From the NCBI RefSeq assembly GCF_900659615.1, contig NZ_CAACUY010000005.1:1-64000 (forward strand): DNA of 64,000 nucleotides. Reading direction: 5' to 3'. Source of the stretch: Actinomadura fibrosa. Lineage in GTDB: Bacteria; Actinomycetota; Actinomycetes; Streptosporangiales; Streptosporangiaceae. How positions within the stretch are numbered: position 1 is the stretch's first letter; each line of letters starts with the position of its first letter. The translations under genes were made by a program, and so were the position numbers. Positions 60,995-64,000 of this stretch are shown here, piece after piece. The notes under the pieces were generated by a model. It had not been told where the DNA came from. It made no database searches and saw only the letters and a list, made by a program, of their open reading frames with translations.

Positions 60995-61741
60995 TTACGG
61001 AAGATTTGAGCGCGGAGCCGTTGGGTCGTCGCCGTTGCTGTGGGTGCGTTGAGTGATGGTGCGTTCGAGGCCGTCAAGGAGGGCGAGGAGGCCGAACTCC
61101 CGGGTCGTGGTGGTCGAGGGGATGGCCACGGTGTTGGCCAGCAGCGGGAAACGGTCGGCGTTGAGGAGTAGCAGGTCGCGCATGACGCGAGCGGCGCTGC
61201 CGTCCGTCCAGGTCTGAGTGCCTTGGGTGGCGGGCGGGTGTGTGGCGCGGATGTGGTGGGACACCATCATGACCGCGTCGAGCCGTTCGCGTTCGGTCAG
61301 GGGGGTGTCGGTGAGGGCGCTGAGAGCTGTTTCGGACCATGCGGTCTCACGCGGGCCCATGACGCGGTCGCCCACGGTGACCGACGGCAGCCAGGGGTGG
61401 CGCCGCCAGGCGGCGGACAGTCCGCGGGCGTACTCCTCCAGCTTGGCCCGCCAGCCGGCCGCCCCGCTCAGGTCGGGGGGTGTCCCGACCGCCGCCTCGA
61501 TCATGATGGCCATCAGCTCTGTCTTGCCGTTGACATAGCGGTACAGGGCCATCTTGGTGAGGCCGAGCTCGGCGGCGATGCGGTGCATGGAGACCGCCTC
61601 CAGGCCCTCGGTATCGGCGACCTCGACGGCGGTGTCTGCCAGCCGGGCGAGATCGAAGGCGGGCCTGGGGCCTCTGACGCGCGGCTTTCGCAGGCCCCAC
61701 AACAGTTCCGCCAGTGTCCTCGGATCCTCGTTGACCGCCAC
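60995..61741 (-). CDS. TetR-family transcriptional regulator
   Basis: 248 residues from GTG 61741 with GGGAGGCG upstream. The HTH is at about 25-75 (RPAFDLARLADTAVEVADTEGLEAVSMHRIAAELGLTKMALYRYVNGKTELMAIM), followed by a helical ligand domain with WRRHPWLPSVTVGDRVMGPRETAWSETAL. It is of the TetR_C type like the TetR at 34538. Divergent from a DHFR-like gene; the gap holds several TGTA/ACAGT-type inverted repeats. Likely repressor of that gene and of itself. Confidence 0.92.
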   Translation of the reverse strand: MAVNEDPRTLAELLWGLRKPRVRGPRPAFDLARLADTAVEVADTEGLEAVSMHRIAAELGLTKMALYRYVNGKTELMAIMIEAAVGTPPDLSGAAGWRAKLEEYARGLSAAWRRHPWLPSVTVGDRVMGPRETAWSETALSALTDTPLTERERLDAVMMVSHHIRATHPPATQGTQTWTDGSAARVMRDLLLLNADRFPLLANTVAIPSTTTTREFGLLALLDGLERTITQRTHSNGDDPTAPRSNLP

Positions 61742-61765
61742 GTCGCCTCCCTTGCCATCCCCCGA

Positions 61766-61804
61766 AACTGTATCTACCGTACACAGTGTCCTAGGGACAC
61801 AGTT
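61766..61804. promoter_or_regulatory. TetR operator cluster
   Basis: AACTGT (61766-61771) pairs with ACAGTT (61799-61804). Inside lie TGTA-N7-TACA (61769-61783) and GTGTCC-TAG-GGACAC (61786-61800). Nested inverted repeats between divergent starts are typical of TetR operators. Confidence 0.6.
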
Positions 61805-61866
61805 AATTCCAAGCCCGGGAGCAGGCGGCGGCCGAGGGGCCATCGCCGCGAGACAAGGAGTGGGCC

Positions 61867-62430
61867 ATGTCCAAGTCAGTGCTCGACATGTCGATGTCCC
61901 TCGACGGGTACATCGCCGATCCCAACGACTTCCTTGGCGGCGACGATGGCGAGCGGCTGCACAAGTGGGCCGACTCGGACCAGCATCCCGAGCCGGTCAA
62001 GCAGTTCCAGGACGAATGGAACGGGGCTGGCGCGATCCTCGCGGGACGGCGGACCGCTGAGCTCATGGACCACTGGGGCGGCTCTCACGGCGGTCTTCCG
62101 ATCTTCGTCCCCAGCCACCGGCCGCCCGGCCCGGCCGCCAGGTGGGGCTATCCGCTGGTGACCTACGTGAACGACGGGATCGAGAGCGCGATGGCGCAGG
62201 CGAAGGCCGCCGCCGGGGAACGGGACGTCCAGATTCGTGGCGGCGCGTACACGGTGCAGCAGGCTCTCAAGGCGGGAGTGCTGGACGAAGTGCAGATCCA
62301 CCACATTCCAGTACTCCTGGGCGCAGGGCGCCGGTTGTTCGACACCCTGCCGTCGGAGATCGAGTTAGAGATCGTTCAAGTGCTCGACACGCCCGAGGCC
62401 ACCCACATCCGCTACCGCGTCCGCCGCTGA
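61867..62430 (+). CDS. Dihydrofolate reductase-like (RibD C-terminal domain) protein
   Basis: 187 residues from ATG 61867 with AAGGAG. It begins SVLDMSMSLDGYIADPNDFLGG and has ILAGRRTAELMDHWGG, the RDVQIRGGAYTVQQALKAGVLDEVQIHHIPVLLGAGRRLF cofactor region and a final THIRYRVRR. NADPH-dependent reductase fold; the true substrate is unknown. Controlled by the divergent TetR regulator, which suggests an inducible detoxification role. Confidence 0.9.
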   Translation: MSKSVLDMSMSLDGYIADPNDFLGGDDGERLHKWADSDQHPEPVKQFQDEWNGAGAILAGRRTAELMDHWGGSHGGLPIFVPSHRPPGPAARWGYPLVTYVNDGIESAMAQAKAAAGERDVQIRGGAYTVQQALKAGVLDEVQIHHIPVLLGAGRRLFDTLPSEIELEIVQVLDTPEATHIRYRVRR

Positions 62431-62471
62431 GCCGATTCCGCGATCTGAAGGTGTGGATCACGGCATTCGCG

Positions 62472-62790
62472 AACGGAGTCTTGGTGCGATGCCCGCGCTG
62501 CGCCGGGTGCGCCGTGGTGTTCGCTCATCTGGGCGTTCCTGTGCATCGGCGCGTCCTTTGGAGTGGGGACGAGTTGAAACGCTGAGGCGGTCGCGCGGCT
62601 CAGATCGTGCGCTGGCCAACGACGAGTTCCAGTCGTCTTCGATTCTGCGCAACCACGGCGGTCGACCCGTACTTCGGCTCGCCCTTGTGGCACCAGGGCG
62701 GGTTTCGCGGTCACCTCTTGTGGGCGTACAACCTCCGACGCCCCGCTCGCCACGGCCTGAGCCAGGCCTGTTCGCCCCATCGCCTCTGAC
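62472..62790 (+). pseudogene. Broken zinc-ribbon protein gene
   Basis: In one frame GVLVRCPRCAGCAVVFAHLG begins a zinc-ribbon N-terminus that hits a stop at 62583-62585. In another frame, starting near 62655, TAVDPYFGSPLWHQGGFRGH is followed by LLWAYNLRRPARHG. This matches the middle of actinomycete zinc-ribbon proteins with a DPYFGxPLW...LWAYN core. The pair of CxxC knuckles of the second ribbon is lost and the spacing is shortened, so the gene is disrupted. The rest of the 62431-62970 gap holds nothing else I can identify. Confidence 0.5.
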
Positions 62791-62970
62791 ACCCTCGACC
62801 ATCTCTCTGGACCGCTCACCTCGCTGACCCGTGATCAACACGCGGCCCGCTTCTGTCGTATGCCGGCGCGCACCCCTTCCTCGAATGACCGGGCGGCGCA
62901 TCGGCGTGTAACGCTTCCCTGCGGTTCTCCCAAGGTGGGCAAAGCGACTTGGCAGGGAGGACGGCGATGC

Positions 62971-63510
62971 ATGTTCGACATCGGCACTGACCCGGAGGCC
63001 TTCGACGCCTTCTACCGGCGGCACGTCCGGATGGTGACCGGCTTCGTGGCCCGCCGGGTGCTCGATCCGCATCTTGTGGACGACCTCACCACCGAGGTCT
63101 TCCTGGCCGCCATCGAGACGGCGGACCGGTACCAGGCCAAGCTCGGCAGCGAGACGGCCTGGCTGGTGGGCATCGCCCGCAATGTCCTGGCCGCCGAACG
63201 CCGCCGCGGTGCCCGGCAGCTCGACAAGGACCGCCGCGCCGGAGGCCGCAGGCCCTTGGGCCTCGACGACATCGAACGTCTGGAGGAGCGGATCGACGCC
63301 GAGCGCGCGGCCCGGCACCTCATGGCGGCCATCGCGGACCTGCCGGACGGGCTCCGGGCGGTCCTGGAACTCGTCGACGTGGACGGTCTGTCGGCCCCCG
63401 AGGCGGCGGCCATCTTGAAGATCCGGCCCGGCACCGCGCGGGTCCGGCTGCACCGTGCCCGCCGCCTGCTCAACCCGGCGGCTGTAGCGACCCTGGAGGG
63501 AGCATCATGA
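62971..63510 (+). CDS. ECF RNA polymerase sigma factor
   Basis: 179 residues from ATG 62971; GGGAGG lies 10 nt upstream. Region 2: FDAFYRRHVRMVTGFVARRVLDPHLVDDLTTEVFLAAIETADRYQ and WLVGIARNVLAAERRRGARQ. Region 4: LMAAIADLPDGLRAVLELVDVDGLSAPEAAAILKIRPGTARVRLHRARRLL. No C-terminal extension, so regulation is probably by the membrane protein encoded next, whose ATG overlaps the stop (ATGA). A decayed homologue of the pair lies at 51229-51923. Confidence 0.94.
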   Translation: MFDIGTDPEAFDAFYRRHVRMVTGFVARRVLDPHLVDDLTTEVFLAAIETADRYQAKLGSETAWLVGIARNVLAAERRRGARQLDKDRRAGGRRPLGLDDIERLEERIDAERAARHLMAAIADLPDGLRAVLELVDVDGLSAPEAAAILKIRPGTARVRLHRARRLLNPAAVATLEGAS

Positions 63511-64000
63511 CCGATCTGGACGCTCTCGAAGAACGCCGCCTGACCGAGCTCAAGCAGATCGTGGCGGCCCGCGCCGCAGCCACGCCGCCGCGCCGTAGCC
63601 GATCACGGATCCGGGCCTCGGTCGGGACGTGGGCTCCTACCTGGGGCGTTGCCGGACACCTCCGGCCGCGCTTGTGGGTCGCGGCCTCCGCGGTCGCGGT
63701 CGCCGCGGTCACGGCTACGCTGGTGACCTCGCTGGGCGGCACCGACCCGGCGTACGCCGTCACCAAGCACACCGACGGCACTGTCGACATCGACATCCGC
63801 GACTTCCACGACGCCGACGCGTTGTCTCGGCAGCTCAGCAAGCTCGGCGTCCCCGCCAGGGTCTTCTACATCGAGGGGCCCTACCTTTGCCGCCAGCCGT
63901 ATGCCTACAAGATCGACGATATCCCGAAGGGCCTTTACAGCCAGCCCATCGACGTGCCCGGCGACCCGGAACTCATGCGGCTCCAGATCAACACCCGGCT
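63507..64000 (+). CDS. Membrane protein, partner of the ECF sigma factor (partial)
   Basis: The first 164 codons are visible; the gene runs off the window. A cytoplasmic N-terminus of about 55 residues (MTDLDALEERRLTELKQIVA, basic RRSRSRIRASVG) leads to one TM helix (about 56-75, LWVAASAVAVAAVTATLVTS). An outer domain follows with YAVTKHTDGTVDIDIRDFHDADALSRQLSKLGVPARVFYIEGPYLCRQPY. The family of ECF-linked one-TM proteins in actinomycetes (CU044_5270-like) fits this plan, and an anti-sigma function is inferred from the ATGA overlap with the sigma gene. Confidence 0.8.
   Translation, partial: MTDLDALEERRLTELKQIVAARAAATPPRRSRSRIRASVGTWAPTWGVAGHLRPRLWVAASAVAVAAVTATLVTSLGGTDPAYAVTKHTDGTVDIDIRDFHDADALSRQLSKLGVPARVFYIEGPYLCRQPYAYKIDDIPKGLYSQPIDVPGDPELMRLQINTR

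Overview
This 64 kb window is chromosomal DNA from a very GC-rich actinomycete. Codon third positions are almost all G or C, starts are often GTG or TTG, and many genes overlap as GTGA or ATGA. The contents fit a filamentous actinomycete such as a Streptosporangiales or Thermomonosporaceae (Actinomadura-like) genome or a relative of Streptomyces: F420-type enzymes, ECF41 and ECF42 sigma factors, a complete actinomycete gas-vesicle operon, an Erm-type rRNA methylase and an nSTAND/WD40 giant protein. The genus is inference. I see no phage, conjugation or CRISPR module and no recognisable biosynthetic megacluster.

Layout. 0-9.3 kb: accessory metabolism and regulators (two MDR-type quinone oxidoreductases, a WYL regulator, AraC and MarR proteins, a P-loop kinase-like protein, a class A beta-lactamase-fold protein) with two gene relics. 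9.3-15.6 kb: PPOX protein, a DHA2 exporter facing an HxlR regulator, a class C serine hydrolase, an ECF42 sigma/DGPF pair and a secreted small protein. 15.8-22.7 kb: a 1197-residue HTH-nSTAND-TM-WD40 protein, tRNA-Arg and tRNA-Cys with a short upstream ORF, an aldehyde dehydrogenase, an LRR protein and a MITE-like element. 22.8-25.2 kb: an esterase divergent from an erm gene with a long leader. The leader starts from a WhiB7-like promoter, contains two short ORFs with Arg-Leu-Arg motifs, and can form competing stems. 25.1-29.4 kb: gas vesicle operon gvpA-F-G-O-J-L-S-K plus an upstream membrane-anchored repeat protein. 29.5-49 kb: alternating enzyme/exporter and regulator pairs (LLM, hemerythrin, PucR, TetR/UvrA-like, siderophore-interacting protein, VOC/WYL, MFS/ArsR, squalene synthase-like, MerR/MFS, MarR, HxlR/DUF899). 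49-55.5 kb: an F420 nitroreductase-like protein, a CMD/ECF41 operon, a sigma-factor relic, a second UvrA-like ATPase and a second ECF41 gene. 55.6-64 kb: a DD-carboxypeptidase lipoprotein, a second P-loop protein, a zinc-finger/coiled-coil protein with iterated operators, an HxlR/MBL pair, a TetR/DHFR-like pair, a zinc-ribbon relic and an ECF sigma/membrane protein pair cut by the window end.

The main theme is small stress and xenobiotic modules, each with its own local regulator. Several predicted operators can be read directly: duplicated CTTGA-N5-TCAAG at a MarR gene, TAGG-N11-CCTA at both WYL regulators, GTTTCGC-N6-GCGAAAC abutting an ArsR-like start, and TGTCACA-N16-CGTC ECF41-type promoters. 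The most interesting element is the erm leader, which looks like a WhiB7-driven, ribosome-stalling attenuator. The short ORF ahead of tRNA-Cys/tRNA-Arg is the next most intriguing.
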